Source: Alistipes senegalensis (GTDB taxonomy: Bacteria; Pseudomonadota; Gammaproteobacteria; Burkholderiales; Burkholderiaceae_D). Taken from it: a stretch of 64,000 nt of DNA. The DNA is taken from contig JAMPER010000001.1 in assembly GCA_023664945.1 (NCBI GenBank), positions 420,179-484,178 of the forward strand, given 5' to 3'. Of the stretch, positions 18,123 to 27,894 are shown one piece after another (within the stretch, counting starts at the first letter, position 1; each line of letters opens with the position of its first letter). Below the pieces are notes generated by a model, which worked only from the letters and a program-made list of their open reading frames with translations, was not told where the DNA came from and did no database searches. The position numbers were made by a program, and so were the translations under genes.

Positions 18123-20437
18123 TTGCGCAAGAACTGGAAGTCAGCCTGCACATGGCCTTTGTGGAGGCCCGGCAGGCCCGCTATGAGTTTATTACGGTCG
18201 AGCATCTGCTTTTGGCCTTGCTGGATAATCCTTCGGCTTCGGAAGTGCTGAAGGCCTGCCATGCCAATCTGGAGGATCTCCGCAAGGTGCTGTCCAATTT
18301 TATCAGCGACAATACGCCGGTTGTGCCGGGAACGGCCGAGGTGGATACCCAGCCGACGCTGGGATTCCAGCGGGTGATTCAGCGGGCTATCATGCATGTG
18401 CAGTCGGCATCCGGCGGCAAGAAGGAGGTGAACGGTGCCAATGTGCTGGTGGCTATTTTTGGCGAAAAGGATTCTCATGCGGTTTATTATTTGCACCAGC
18501 AGGGAGTGACGCGCCTGGATGTCGTGAATTTTATTTCCCACGGTGTGCGCAAGGCGGCGCAGCAGGAACCGCAGAAAGTAACGGAAAAGGCAGGGGAGGC
18601 GGATGCCGGTGAAACAGCCGACAGGGAAACGGCGCTTGACCAGTATACCCGGAACCTGAACAGCCAGGCGTTGTCCGGACGGATTGATCCGTTGATTGGG
18701 CGGGAAGAGGAGCTTGACAGGGTTATTCAGGTTTTGTGCCGTCGCCGGAAGAATAATCCGCTTCTGGTGGGTGAGGCAGGTGTTGGGAAGACGGCGATTG
18801 CAGAAGGGCTGGCGTGGCGCATTACGCAGGGAGATGTGCCGGAGATATTGCACAAGGCGGTGGTGTATGAGCTGGATATGGGCGCGCTTTTGGCGGGTAC
18901 CAAGTACCGGGGCGATTTTGAACAGCGGTTGAAAGCGGTGCTCAAACAGCTTGACGATAATCCCCATGCGATTCTTTTCATTGATGAAATCCATACGATT
19001 ATCGGCGCGGGGTCGGCTTCGGGAGGAACGCTGGATGTTTCCAATCTGTTAAAGCCGGCCCTTTCCAGCGGCCAGATGAAATGTATTGGCGCGACGACAT
19101 TCAGCGAGTTTCGCGGGGTTTTCGAGAAGGATCATGCCTTGGCCAGGCGTTTCCAGAAAATTGATATTCATGAGCCGACGATTGAACAGACGGTGCAGAT
19201 TTTGCGCGGGCTGAAATCCCGATTTGAAGATCACCACAATGTCCGTTATTCCGCCTCGGCGCTGACGACGGCGGCGGAGCTTTCGGCCAGGTTTATCAAT
19301 GACCGCCATTTGCCGGACAAGGCGATTGATGTGATTGACGAGGCTGGCGCGGCCCAGCGCATTTTGCCGAAATCGCGGCAGAAGAAAACGATTGGCAGGG
19401 CAGAGATTGAGGAGATTATTTCCAAGATTGCGCGGATTCCTCCCCAGACGGTCAGCCAGGATGACAGGAGCAAGCTGCAAAGCCTGGACAGGGATTTGAA
19501 GAATACGGTGTTCGGGCAGGATGATGCGATTGATGCGCTGGCTGCCAGTATCAAGATGGCGCGGGCGGGCCTGGGCAAGACGGACAAGCCGATTGGCGCT
19601 TTTCTGTTTTCCGGCCCGACAGGCGTCGGCAAGACGGAAGTGGCCCGGCAGCTGGCTTTTATTCTGGGGATTGACCTGGTCCGTTTTGATATGTCCGAAT
19701 ACATGGAACGCCATGCGGTAAGCCGCCTGATTGGCGCACCGCCCGGCTATGTGGGCTTTGACCAGGGCGGATTGCTGACGGAGGCGATTACCAAGAAGCC
19801 GCATGCGGTGTTGCTTTTGGATGAAATTGAGAAGGCGCATCCGGATATTTTCAATGTGCTGCTCCAGGTGATGGATCATGGCAGCCTGACAGACAATAAT
19901 GGGAGGAAGGCGGATTTCCGCAATACCATTATTATCATGACGACCAATGCGGGAGCGGAAAGCCTGCAAAAATCCAGTATGGGCTTTACCAACCAGAAGC
20001 AGCAAGGCGATGAAATGGCTGATATCAAGCGCATGTTCACGCCGGAGTTCCGCAACCGGCTTGATGCGATTATCAGTTTCCGGGCGCTGGATGAGGAGAT
20101 TATTCTCAGGGTGGTGGACAAGTTCCTGATTCAGCTGGAAGAGCAGCTCCGCGAAAAGAAAGTGGAGGCGGTTTTTACTGACCGGTTAAGGCAGTATCTG
20201 GCGAGAAAAGGGTTTGATCCGCTGATGGGCGCACGGCCGATGCTGCGCCTGATTCAGGATTTGATTCGCCGTGCCCTGGCAGACGAGCTGCTTTTCGGCA
20301 GGCTGGTTGCAGGCGGGGCGGTTGTGGTGGATCTGGATGACCAGGATGCTGTCCGGCTTGATTTCCCGGCGGATCCGGATGGCCGGAAATCCCGCGTGGT
20401 TCAGGAAAATGAGGCGGATTTGGCTGAAATAGGCTGA
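18119..20437 (+). CDS. clpA: ATP-dependent Clp protease ATP-binding subunit ClpA
   Basis: ClpA is the hexameric AAA+ unfoldase of ClpAP. The 772-residue protein has the Clp N-terminal repeat domain (1-145), a first AAA+ module with [15 protein letters not shown] and [13 protein letters not shown], and a second with [15 protein letters not shown] and [15 protein letters not shown], followed by the D2-small domain. The IGL/IGF-type loop for ClpP docking is expected near residues 600-640. The ATG at 18119 has a GGAGG site and starts [14 protein letters not shown] as in the family; an earlier in-frame ATG lies inside clpS. Confidence 0.97.
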   Translation: MIAQELEVSLHMAFVEARQARYEFITVEHLLLALLDNPSASEVLKACHANLEDLRKVLSNFISDNTPVVPGTAEVDTQPTLGFQRVIQRAIMHVQSASGGKKEVNGANVLVAIFGEKDSHAVYYLHQQGVTRLDVVNFISHGVRKAAQQEPQKVTEKAGEADAGETADRETALDQYTRNLNSQALSGRIDPLIGREEELDRVIQVLCRRRKNNPLLVGEAGVGKTAIAEGLAWRITQGDVPEILHKAVVYELDMGALLAGTKYRGDFEQRLKAVLKQLDDNPHAILFIDEIHTIIGAGSASGGTLDVSNLLKPALSSGQMKCIGATTFSEFRGVFEKDHALARRFQKIDIHEPTIEQTVQILRGLKSRFEDHHNVRYSASALTTAAELSARFINDRHLPDKAIDVIDEAGAAQRILPKSRQKKTIGRAEIEEIISKIARIPPQTVSQDDRSKLQSLDRDLKNTVFGQDDAIDALAASIKMARAGLGKTDKPIGAFLFSGPTGVGKTEVARQLAFILGIDLVRFDMSEYMERHAVSRLIGAPPGYVGFDQGGLLTEAITKKPHAVLLLDEIEKAHPDIFNVLLQVMDHGSLTDNNGRKADFRNTIIIMTTNAGAESLQKSSMGFTNQKQQGDEMADIKRMFTPEFRNRLDAIISFRALDEEIILRVVDKFLIQLEEQLREKKVEAVFTDRLRQYLARKGFDPLMGARPMLRLIQDLIRRALADELLFGRLVAGGAVVVDLDDQDAVRLDFPADPDGRKSRVVQENEADLAEIG

Positions 20438-20446
20438 GCTGTTTTT

Positions 20447-21775
20447 TTAGAGATAAAGCCCGGCAGCGGTCCACGCGGCAGCCAGCCCGCAGGGAGCGAT
20501 GCTGTAAAGGAGCATGGCGGGTGTTGCGTTTTGCCTGTTTCCCCGGTGGATGAGCTGCCATCCCAGCCAGAGTGAGTACACCAGTGATGCTCCCAGAAAT
20601 GGGAGCTGGCACAGCAGTATTTTTTCCTGCCGGATTGCCGGGAAGGCAGACGCTATGGCTGATGAGGCCGGTCCCAGGAAGAGCAGGACACCGGCAAGCG
20701 GGATCAGCCCCAAAGACAGGTGTTTCCAGGAAAGGGCGGCGCAGGAGAGTGCGCGGCAGGCCAGCCGGATAAAAGACCAGGCGAAGGCACCGGCCAGCAG
20801 CATCCCGGCGGCAAGCAGGCCAAGCCGGGCAGGCAGGCTTGTGATGGGGAGGGTGTTTTCTGTGAGCCGTTCCAGGAAAAGAGCGGCGACACTCAGCCCC
20901 GGCATACTGAACAGCAAGGTGAAGGCTTCGGCATTTGTGATGGCCGGGGAGGAAGCGGACAGGATTTCGGCTCCCGGTTTACGGACAGCGAGATCCACGG
21001 CTTCCCGGTAACCGCTGCACCGGCCGCAGGCATGGCAGGCAGCGGCGCTTTTCATCTGTTTGACAGGAATGAGCGGCGCGCAGACGGGATGTTCGGACGG
21101 CGGAGGACTGCTTTGCCATTTGTGCTGATCTACCCGGAAATGGAGGAGGGCGAGCCGGGCAGAAAAACGGAAGGCGGCGTTGGCAGGGCACAGGTACATG
21201 CACCATATTCGCCGGCCGTTTCCGTATAGGAAGCCGGTAAGCATGGCCGCCAGCGTGATGATGCCCAGAATGATGGCGGTTGCGTTGTAGTTGCGTGCCG
21301 CGCCGGACAGGGCAAGCGACAGGCTGTACAAAAGCCACATCAGGGCGGGCCATTTTGGCCAGCGTATCCAGCGGGGGATCAGGCGGTGCTGCCCATACCG
21401 GCTGATGGTTTCTGTCAGTGCGCCTTCGGGGCAACATACGCCGCACCAGAAGCGGCCAAACAGCATGCTGGAGAGCATGATGAGCGGCCAGCCGATTCCC
21501 CAGAAGGCCAGGACAGAAAAGGTTGGCAGGTTGTTGGGGTGAAGGCTGCCTGTGTTTCCCAGGGAAAAACAGGCAGGGGCAAGCAGCAGGAACAGGTAGA
21601 GCATTATCATGCCCCACTGGATGGCAGTAATGATGTGCCGGTGCGTTTTCATTGCCCGGCCAAGGCGTGCCGGGAAGGAAAGCGGCAAAGTGCCTTGTTT
21701 ATGTAGCATCGGTTGTTTTCCAATGCCTGCCGGCTGGCGGGGCTGTTTCCTGTTTTTTCCGGAGAAACGCAGCAT
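20447..21775 (-). CDS. polytopic 4Fe-4S (NapH/YccM-like) membrane protein
   Basis: This 442-residue membrane protein has about nine hydrophobic segments and cysteine motifs like those of NapH/NosR/YccM electron-transfer proteins: FWCGVCCPEGALTE, WCMYLCPANAAF and CHACGRCSGYREAVDL. The last motif has only three of the four cysteines of a standard ferredoxin cluster. A role in membrane electron transfer is likely but the partner is unknown; no nap, nos or ApbE-type gene is nearby. The start is uncertain: in-frame ATGs at 21709 (weak GGAAA site) and 21652 (just before the first helix) are also possible. Confidence 0.7.
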   Translation of the reverse strand: MLRFSGKNRKQPRQPAGIGKQPMLHKQGTLPLSFPARLGRAMKTHRHIITAIQWGMIMLYLFLLLAPACFSLGNTGSLHPNNLPTFSVLAFWGIGWPLIMLSSMLFGRFWCGVCCPEGALTETISRYGQHRLIPRWIRWPKWPALMWLLYSLSLALSGAARNYNATAIILGIITLAAMLTGFLYGNGRRIWCMYLCPANAAFRFSARLALLHFRVDQHKWQSSPPPSEHPVCAPLIPVKQMKSAAACHACGRCSGYREAVDLAVRKPGAEILSASSPAITNAEAFTLLFSMPGLSVAALFLERLTENTLPITSLPARLGLLAAGMLLAGAFAWSFIRLACRALSCAALSWKHLSLGLIPLAGVLLFLGPASSAIASAFPAIRQEKILLCQLPFLGASLVYSLWLGWQLIHRGNRQNATPAMLLYSIAPCGLAAAWTAAGLYL

Positions 21776-21812
21776 GGGGGCCTGGGGCCATGTCAGGTTT
21801 TAACGGATGGGG

Positions 21813-22280
21813 TTATCCGCCAAAGCGGCCCTGTGCGGCCATTTCGCGAATAAGGCGAATGGTGTCAATATCGGCTTCTTTCCAGGCTTTTCGCCGGAAA
21901 TCGTGGTAGAAGGCTTCGGGCCCTTCTTCCGGCGCGGTATCTTCATAGGCGAAGCGGACAAACAGCCGTTCGGGCTGCGGTTCCTCAATGGTTATTTCCA
22001 GTGTGGAAGCGAGGATATCCGGCTGTTCAGGAATCTGGATGTGTATCCGGCTAAGCGGGAGGTAGTGGGCATGGTCGTTGACGGTGAGGTCGCCAAATTT
22101 CAGGCGGCGCGATACGGTGTTGGTTGAGCGCGCCACAATGGTGCAGGAATCCAGGTGCGGAATGAAAAGCGCCGGTTCTTCTGTGCGCAGGACCAGGCCG
22201 AGCCACAGTTGCTCACGGGTCAGCGGTTCGATACGGGGATCCGCCGGGTTGTTGATTTCGATTAAGTGTTCAAATTTCAT
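21813..22280 (-). CDS. SRPBCC/AtaL-like (DUF1857) protein
   Basis: This 155-residue soluble protein begins MKFEHLIEINNPADPRIEPL, followed by TREQLWLGLVLRTEEP, matching AtaL-like/DUF1857 proteins of the START/SRPBCC (Bet v1-like) fold. Such proteins bind a hydrophobic ligand in a deep pocket; the ligand here is unknown. It lies 12 bases after fmt on the same strand, so it is probably cotranscribed with def-fmt, though no functional link is evident. Confidence 0.62.
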   Translation of the reverse strand: MKFEHLIEINNPADPRIEPLTREQLWLGLVLRTEEPALFIPHLDSCTIVARSTNTVSRRLKFGDLTVNDHAHYLPLSRIHIQIPEQPDILASTLEITIEEPQPERLFVRFAYEDTAPEEGPEAFYHDFRRKAWKEADIDTIRLIREMAAQGRFGG

Positions 22281-22292
22281 TGGGCATACCGG

Positions 22293-23246
22293 TCAGGAAA
22301 ATTGGCCGTTTTCCAGGGGAAATCCCCGGATAAATTCGTGGGCGGGCAGGCGTTTTCCGCCGGGTTTTTGGAGTTCTGTGATTCGCAACAGGCTGCCCTG
22401 GCAGGCAACCAGCACGCCTTCGTTTGCATTGGCCGCAACGATTTTGCCTGCGGCAAGCGGGGCAGTTGCCGGCAGCGGCTCGGCATTCCATATTTTCAGC
22501 AGGGTATTGCCAAAGGCGGCCTGTGCGCCGGGAAAGGGGTTCAAGGCGCGGATTTTGGCAGCAACGGCGGCAGCTGGCAGCGAGAATTCCAGGCGGGCCT
22601 CGTTTTTCATGATTTTGGCTGCGTAACTGGCCAGGTTATGGTCCTGGGGCCGGGGATGCAGGCTGTTTTCCTTTAGCGCTTCCAGCGCACGGCAGATCAT
22701 TTCCCCGCCCAGGGAAGCGAGTTTGTCGTGCAGTGTCGAGGCGGTATCGTCCGGTGCGATTGCAAGCGCCTGCTGCATCAGGACGGGGCCGGTATCTAGG
22801 CCTTCTTCCATTTGCATGATGGAGATGCCGGTTTCTGTGTCGCCTGCTTCGATGGCTCTTTGTATGGGGGCGGCACCCCGCCATTTGGGCAGGAGGGAGG
22901 CGTGGATGTTGACGCAGCCCAGGCGGGGAAGGACCAGCATCCAGGGGGGCAAGATCAGTCCGTAGGCTGCCACAACCATGACGTCTGGCTTAAGGTGTTC
23001 AAGCTGGCGGCAGGCTGCCAGGGCGGCATCCTGGTGCGGGCCGTCCAGGCGAAGCGAAGGCGGCTGCAAGACGGGGATATGGCGGGTTTGCGCCAGTTGT
23101 TTGATGGCTGACGCCTGCATTTGCATTCCCCGGCCTTTCGGCCGGTCGGGCTGGGTGAGTACCAGCGGGATGTCGAATCCGGCTTCAAGGAGGGCTGCCA
23201 GTGCTGTGGCGGCGAATTCAGGGGTGCCGGCAAAAATGGTTTTCAT
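22293..23246 (-). CDS. fmt: methionyl-tRNA formyltransferase
   Basis: Fmt formylates initiator Met-tRNA using 10-formyl-tetrahydrofolate. The 317-residue protein starts MKTIFAGTPEFAATAL and contains the formyltransferase signature, here NIHASLLPKWRGAAPIQRAI, with catalytic N, H and the later D (MQMEEGLDTGPVL). The C-terminal domain is the tRNA-binding OB-like fold. The ATG overlaps the def stop by four bases. Confidence 0.96.
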   Translation of the reverse strand: MKTIFAGTPEFAATALAALLEAGFDIPLVLTQPDRPKGRGMQMQASAIKQLAQTRHIPVLQPPSLRLDGPHQDAALAACRQLEHLKPDVMVVAAYGLILPPWMLVLPRLGCVNIHASLLPKWRGAAPIQRAIEAGDTETGISIMQMEEGLDTGPVLMQQALAIAPDDTASTLHDKLASLGGEMICRALEALKENSLHPRPQDHNLASYAAKIMKNEARLEFSLPAAAVAAKIRALNPFPGAQAAFGNTLLKIWNAEPLPATAPLAAGKIVAANANEGVLVACQGSLLRITELQKPGGKRLPAHEFIRGFPLENGQFS

Positions 23247-23770
23247 CGTTTTTTCCCTGCTTTTTTGGCTTGTTCCCGTTTTTCCTTGAGCATCCGGGTT
23301 TTGATGCGGTTGCGTTTTAACGGGGAAAGGTAGTCCACAAAGAGGGCGCCGTTGAGATGGTCTATTTCATGTTGCAGGCAGACGGCCATCAGCCCTTCGG
23401 CCCGGGTATCAAAAAAACGGCCGATGATGTCCTGGGCGCGGACGGTGATGCGCGCCGGCCTTTCTACTGATTCATACACGCCGGGGACGGAGAGGCAGCC
23501 TTCCTCATGGAAGGCTTTTTCGTCGCTGACGGAGAGAATCACCGGATTGATGAAGGTTTGCAGGGAATGGCGTTCTTCCGAGACGTCAATGATAATGATT
23601 TGTTCGTGGACATTGACTTGCGGCGCTGCCAGGCCGATTCCGGGAGCTTCGTACATGGTTTGCGCCATGTCGTCAACTAGGGTTTTCAGGCGCGCGTCAA
23701 AGACGGTGACCGGGCGGCAGGCCTGTTGCAGCCTCGGGTCGGGATAGCGCAGGATAGGTAAACGCGACAT
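23243..23770 (-). CDS. def: peptide deformylase
   Basis: This metalloenzyme removes the N-formyl group from nascent proteins. The 175-residue protein has all three family motifs: GIGLAAPQV near residue 45, EEGCLSVPG with the metal-ligand cysteine near 90, and QHEIDHLNG with the HExxH pair near 133. It lies upstream of fmt and overlaps it, and is divergent from dprA. Confidence 0.96.
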   Translation of the reverse strand: MSRLPILRYPDPRLQQACRPVTVFDARLKTLVDDMAQTMYEAPGIGLAAPQVNVHEQIIIIDVSEERHSLQTFINPVILSVSDEKAFHEEGCLSVPGVYESVERPARITVRAQDIIGRFFDTRAEGLMAVCLQHEIDHLNGALFVDYLSPLKRNRIKTRMLKEKREQAKKAGKKR

Positions 23771-23912
23771 GCTTTTTTGTCAGGTTGCAGGCAGGTTTTA
23801 CCGGCGTTGCTCTTTTGTTTATACAGGGAAAAAGTGTAGCATACCTGCTTTTGACCTGCTTATACAGGGCGGTTTGCCTGTTTGTGTTTCAGCCAATTGA
23901 CGAGGGAAAGGG

Positions 23913-25049
23913 ATGCAACGGATAAAACAGGCAGCCTTGCCTGATGAGGAATTGCCAGCCTGGGTGCGCCTTTTGGCGACAGAAGGGGTGGGATCAGGCA
24001 CGGCAAGGAATCTGCTTGCTGCTTTCGGGCTGCCGCAGGAAATTTTTTCCGCTTCGTTTTCCCGTCTTGAAAAGGTGGTGCCGGAAAAGATTGCCAGGCG
24101 GCTGTTGTCGCCGCCAACGGACGCGGTTTTGCAACAGATTGACAAAACCTGCGAATGGGCAGCCAAAGATGGCAACCGGATTCTGACGCTGGCGGATACG
24201 GCGTATCCCGCCGCTTTGCTTGAGGTGCCGGATCCGCCGGTTATGCTCTATGTGAAGGGGCGGGTATCGCTGCTTTCGCAGCCTGCCCTTGCGATTGTCG
24301 GCAGCCGCAACGCTACCCGGCAGGGATGCCGTGATGCGGAGAGTTTTGCCAGGGCGCTGGGGCAGGCAGGCTGGACGATTGTTTCCGGCATGGCGTGGGG
24401 GGTTGATGCCGCAGCCCATGCCGGCGGGCTGGCTTCGCCTGCATCCACGATTGCCGTTATCGGCACCGGAGCAGATATTATTTATCCTTCCCGCAATGAG
24501 GCGTTGGCCCGGCGTATTGCGGAGGAGGGGTGCATGATAAGCGAATATCCGCTGGGGGTGGCGGCGCTGGCGGCCAATTTTCCCCGGCGTAACCGTATTA
24601 TCAGCGGTCTTTCGCGGGGGGTGCTGGTGATTGAGGCGGCAGCCCGTTCCGGTTCGCTGATTACGGCGCATGTGGCGGCAGAGCAGGGCAGGGAGGTATT
24701 TGCGGTTCCCGGTTCGATTCATTCCCCTTTGTCGAGAGGATGCCACCGGCTGATCAGGGAGGGCGCCAAGCTGGTGGAAACGGCACAGGATATTCTGGAG
24801 GAATTGCCTTGCCCGGCCCCGGCTTTGGGCGGGAAGCAGGAAGCAGAGGCGGAGGCGGCAGAGGAAGTGCCGGTTGACGGGGAAAAAGCCAGGATATTGG
24901 CGGCGCTTGGGTTTTCTCCGGCAGATCCGGACAGTTTGTCTGAACAGCTGAATATGGATGTGGTCGGTCTTTCCAGCGCTTTGCTGGAAATGGAGATGGA
25001 CGGGCTGATTGAACGCCTGCCCGGCGGGCAGTACAGCAGGCTGCTTTAG
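23913..25049 (+). CDS. dprA: DNA-processing protein DprA (Smf)
   Basis: DprA protects incoming single-stranded DNA and loads RecA during transformation. The 378-residue protein has an N-terminal SAM-like region, the Rossmann core with VGSRNATRQG, SGMAWGVDAAAHAGG and FPRRNRIISGLS, and a C-terminal winged-helix part (LSEQLNMDVVGLSSALLEMEMDGLIERLPGG). It is divergent from def. The smg gene often placed between dprA and topB in this group is missing. Confidence 0.95.
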   Translation: MQRIKQAALPDEELPAWVRLLATEGVGSGTARNLLAAFGLPQEIFSASFSRLEKVVPEKIARRLLSPPTDAVLQQIDKTCEWAAKDGNRILTLADTAYPAALLEVPDPPVMLYVKGRVSLLSQPALAIVGSRNATRQGCRDAESFARALGQAGWTIVSGMAWGVDAAAHAGGLASPASTIAVIGTGADIIYPSRNEALARRIAEEGCMISEYPLGVAALAANFPRRNRIISGLSRGVLVIEAAARSGSLITAHVAAEQGREVFAVPGSIHSPLSRGCHRLIREGAKLVETAQDILEELPCPAPALGGKQEAEAEAAEEVPVDGEKARILAALGFSPADPDSLSEQLNMDVVGLSSALLEMEMDGLIERLPGGQYSRLL

Positions 25050-25108
25050 AGGAAAATTTTTTGATGGCGTTCCCAAAAAAGGACGGGACTGTGTTTCAAT
25101 ACCCGACA

Positions 25109-25161
25109 TGCCGGCAAATGGCCGGCAAGCCCGGTTATGGCCTGCCCGGGATGATTTTTTT
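25109..25161 (+). terminator. possible terminator between dprA and topB
   Basis: Two GC-rich self-complementary elements follow one another (GCCGGC...GCCGGC at 25110-25126, then CCCGG...CCGGG) and lead into a T7 run near 25155-25161. The stems are short, so this is a tentative call. The remaining bases of the 197-base gap show nothing clear. Confidence 0.4.
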
Positions 25162-25246
25162 CAAGCGGGAAACGTTTTTTTGCCTGTCATACCCAAACAG
25201 CCGGGAAGGCCGGGCGGGTTAAGTCGATAATGTTGAATTGGTTTTT

Positions 25247-27835
25247 ATGGGAAAAACACTTGTCATTGCCGAGAAACCTTCGGTCGCAAACGATATTGCC
25301 AAGAGTCTGGGCGGGTTTACCAAGCACGATGATTATTTTGAATCTGATGAATATGTGCTGACTTCGGCGGTGGGGCATCTGGTTGAGATTGCCGCGCCAC
25401 AGGAATATGAGGTCAAGCGGGGCAAATGGAGTTTTGCCCATTTGCCGGTTATTCCGCCGCAGTTTGATTTGCATCCTATTGCCAAGACGGAGCCGCGGCT
25501 GAAGCTGCTGCACCGCCTGATCCGGCGAAAGGATGTGACCGGCCTTATCAATGCCTGTGACGCGGGGCGGGAAGGGGAGCTGATTTTCCGGCTGATTACG
25601 CAATATACCAGGGCAAAGCAGCCTATACAGCGCCTGTGGCTGCAATCCATGACGCCGTCTGCTATCCGGGAGGGGTTTCGCCATTTGCGCAGCGATGAGG
25701 ATATGCAGCCGCTTGCCCAGGCGGCGCGGAGCCGTTCGGAGGCGGACTGGCTGATTGGCATCAATGGTACGCGGGCCATGACGGCGTTCAATTCGCAGGA
25801 GGGCGGTTTTTTCCTGACGACGGTTGGCCGGGTACAGACACCGACGTTATCTATTGTGGTGCAGCGCGAGGAAAAGATCAGGCGCTTTGTTTCGCAGGAT
25901 TACTGGGAGGTCCATGCAGCGTTTGCCTGTGCGGGCGGCATGTATGAGGGGCGGTGGTTTGATCCTGGTTTCAGGAAAAGCGAGAAAAATCCCGAGCATC
26001 GTGCAGAGCGGCTGTGGAAGCGGGAGGAAGCCGAGGCTGTTGTCACTGCCTGCCGGGGGCAGGCAGGTACGGTGACGGAAGAGTCGCGGCCGACGACTTC
26101 GCTTTCACCGGCGCTTTTTGATTTGACCAGTTTGCAGCGCGAGGCCAATGTCCGCTTCGGTTTTTCGGCGAGAAATACGCTGGCGGTGGCACAGGCGCTG
26201 TATGAGCGGCACAAGGTGCTGACTTATCCCCGAACGGATTCGCGGCATTTGCCGGAGGATTATATGCCGATGGCAGGCCAGATTTTGGGCAGCCTGTCTG
26301 AAAGCGGCGCATGGGGGCCTTATGCTTCCCGGATTCTGGAGAATGGCTGGATTAAGCCGAACAGGCGGATTTTTGACAACCGGAAAATTTCGGATCACTT
26401 TGCCATTATTCCGACGACCCAGATGCCCCGGAGCCTCTCGGAGGCGGAAAAGCGCCTGTATGACCTGGTGGTGCGCCGGTTTATGGCTGTTTTTTATCCG
26501 GCGGCGGAATTTCTGGTGACAACCCGCCTGACGGAGGTGGCCGGCTATCATTTTCGCAGTGAAGGCCGCGTGATGACGAATCCGGGATGGCTGGCGCTTT
26601 ATGGCAAGGAAATGCCGGATGCTGACAAAGATGGGGAAAAAAGCCGGATACTGGTTCCGGTTTCTCCCGGGGAAACGGTGCGTACCGACAGGGTGCAGGC
26701 GGAATCACTCGCTACCCGGCCGCCTGCCCGTTATACGGAGGCAACGCTGCTTTCGGCCATGGAAGGCGCCGGCAAGCTCCTGGATGACGAGCTGCGGGAG
26801 GCCATGACAGGAAAGGGGCTGGGTACGCCGGCGACAAGGGCCGCTATCATTGAGGGGCTGTTGACTGAAAAATACCTGTTGAGGGAGGGGCGGGAGCTGA
26901 TGCCGACGCCCAAGGCGTTTCAGCTGATGACGCTGTTGCATGGTCTGGGGATTCAGGAACTGACCAAGCCCGAACTGACGGGAGAGTGGGAATACAAGCT
27001 GGCACGGATGGAAAAAGGGGAGATCAGCCGGGAAGCTTTTATGCAGGAAATTGCCGAGATGACAGAAGCGATTGTCCGGCGCGCCAAGGAATATGACGAA
27101 GAGACGATTCCGGGGGATTATGCCACGCTTGTTTCGCCCTGCCCGCAATGTGGCCACCAGATTAAGGAAAATTACCGCCGTTTTGCCTGTACACATTGCA
27201 GTTTTTCTATCAGCAAGACGCCGGGCAGCCGGCAGTTTGCGGTTGAGGAGGTGGAGGAATTGCTGCAAAAAGGCGAAATTGGCCCGCTTCAGGGGTTCCG
27301 TTCCAAGATGGGGCGGCCCTTTAACGCGATTCTCAAGATTGTCCGCGATGAGGAGGGCCAATACAAGCTGGAGTTTGATTTTGGGCAGCCGCGCGAGGAG
27401 GAAGGGGACGCTGTTGTTGATTTCAGCGGAAAATCCGCTGTGGGCGTTTGCCCAAAGTGCGGGAGCGGTATTTTTGAGCTGCCGTTGTCGTATGTTTGCG
27501 AAAAATCGGTGACGAAACCGAAGGCCTGTGATTTCCGCAGCGGACGCATTATTTTGCAGCAGGAGGTGGTTCCCGAACAGATGGCCAGGCTGCTCAAGGA
27601 GGGGACAACCGATTTGCTGACCGGGTTTGTTTCCCAGCGGACCCGCCGTCCTTTCAAGGCCTATCTGGTGCTGGGAAAGAGCGGCAAGATTGAGTTTAGG
27701 TTTGAGGAGAAGAAAACGGCTTCTGCCGGGAAGGCAAAGGCGGCAGCCACAGAGAAAGCAGCGGCAGAAAAGACTGCGGCAAAAAAACAGCCGGCCAAAA
27801 AGGCGGTGGTGAAAAAAGCCCGTTCTGCTTCCTAG
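25247..27835 (+). CDS. topB: DNA topoisomerase III
   Basis: This type IA topoisomerase relaxes and decatenates DNA through a tyrosine link. The 862-residue protein begins MGKTLVIAEKPSVANDIA (Toprim domain), has the active-site Y327 in TYPRTDSRHLP, and carries C-terminal zinc-finger segments (CPQCGHQIKENY, CTHC and CPKCGSGIFE). It ends with a Lys/Ala-rich tail (KTAAKKQPAKKAVVKKARS) that may add DNA affinity and is typical of betaproteobacterial topoisomerases. The ATG at 25247 was chosen over one three codons upstream because it gives the family start. Confidence 0.94.
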   Translation: MGKTLVIAEKPSVANDIAKSLGGFTKHDDYFESDEYVLTSAVGHLVEIAAPQEYEVKRGKWSFAHLPVIPPQFDLHPIAKTEPRLKLLHRLIRRKDVTGLINACDAGREGELIFRLITQYTRAKQPIQRLWLQSMTPSAIREGFRHLRSDEDMQPLAQAARSRSEADWLIGINGTRAMTAFNSQEGGFFLTTVGRVQTPTLSIVVQREEKIRRFVSQDYWEVHAAFACAGGMYEGRWFDPGFRKSEKNPEHRAERLWKREEAEAVVTACRGQAGTVTEESRPTTSLSPALFDLTSLQREANVRFGFSARNTLAVAQALYERHKVLTYPRTDSRHLPEDYMPMAGQILGSLSESGAWGPYASRILENGWIKPNRRIFDNRKISDHFAIIPTTQMPRSLSEAEKRLYDLVVRRFMAVFYPAAEFLVTTRLTEVAGYHFRSEGRVMTNPGWLALYGKEMPDADKDGEKSRILVPVSPGETVRTDRVQAESLATRPPARYTEATLLSAMEGAGKLLDDELREAMTGKGLGTPATRAAIIEGLLTEKYLLREGRELMPTPKAFQLMTLLHGLGIQELTKPELTGEWEYKLARMEKGEISREAFMQEIAEMTEAIVRRAKEYDEETIPGDYATLVSPCPQCGHQIKENYRRFACTHCSFSISKTPGSRQFAVEEVEELLQKGEIGPLQGFRSKMGRPFNAILKIVRDEEGQYKLEFDFGQPREEEGDAVVDFSGKSAVGVCPKCGSGIFELPLSYVCEKSVTKPKACDFRSGRIILQQEVVPEQMARLLKEGTTDLLTGFVSQRTRRPFKAYLVLGKSGKIEFRFEEKKTASAGKAKAAATEKAAAEKTAAKKQPAKKAVVKKARSAS

Positions 27836-27850
27836 CGGCGGACAACCATG

Positions 27851-27881
27851 AAAAAGGCAGGCTGCAACGCCTGCCTTTTTT
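27851..27881. terminator. bidirectional intrinsic terminator between topB and the aldo/keto reductase gene
   Basis: The arms AAAAAGGCAGG (27851-27861) and CCTGCCTTTTT (27870-27880) are perfect complements with an eight-base loop. Each strand has a run of T after the GC stem, so it can serve both convergent genes. Confidence 0.92.
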
Positions 27882-27894
27882 GTTTTTTCACCTG

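Noticed and set aside
24705-24720. tRNA T-loop-like GGTTCGATTC
   Set aside because: It lies inside dprA coding sequence and no cloverleaf arms surround it.
25238-25247. Start of topB three codons earlier
   Set aside because: The family N-terminus begins MGKTLVIAEKPS, and the upstream start has no better ribosome site.
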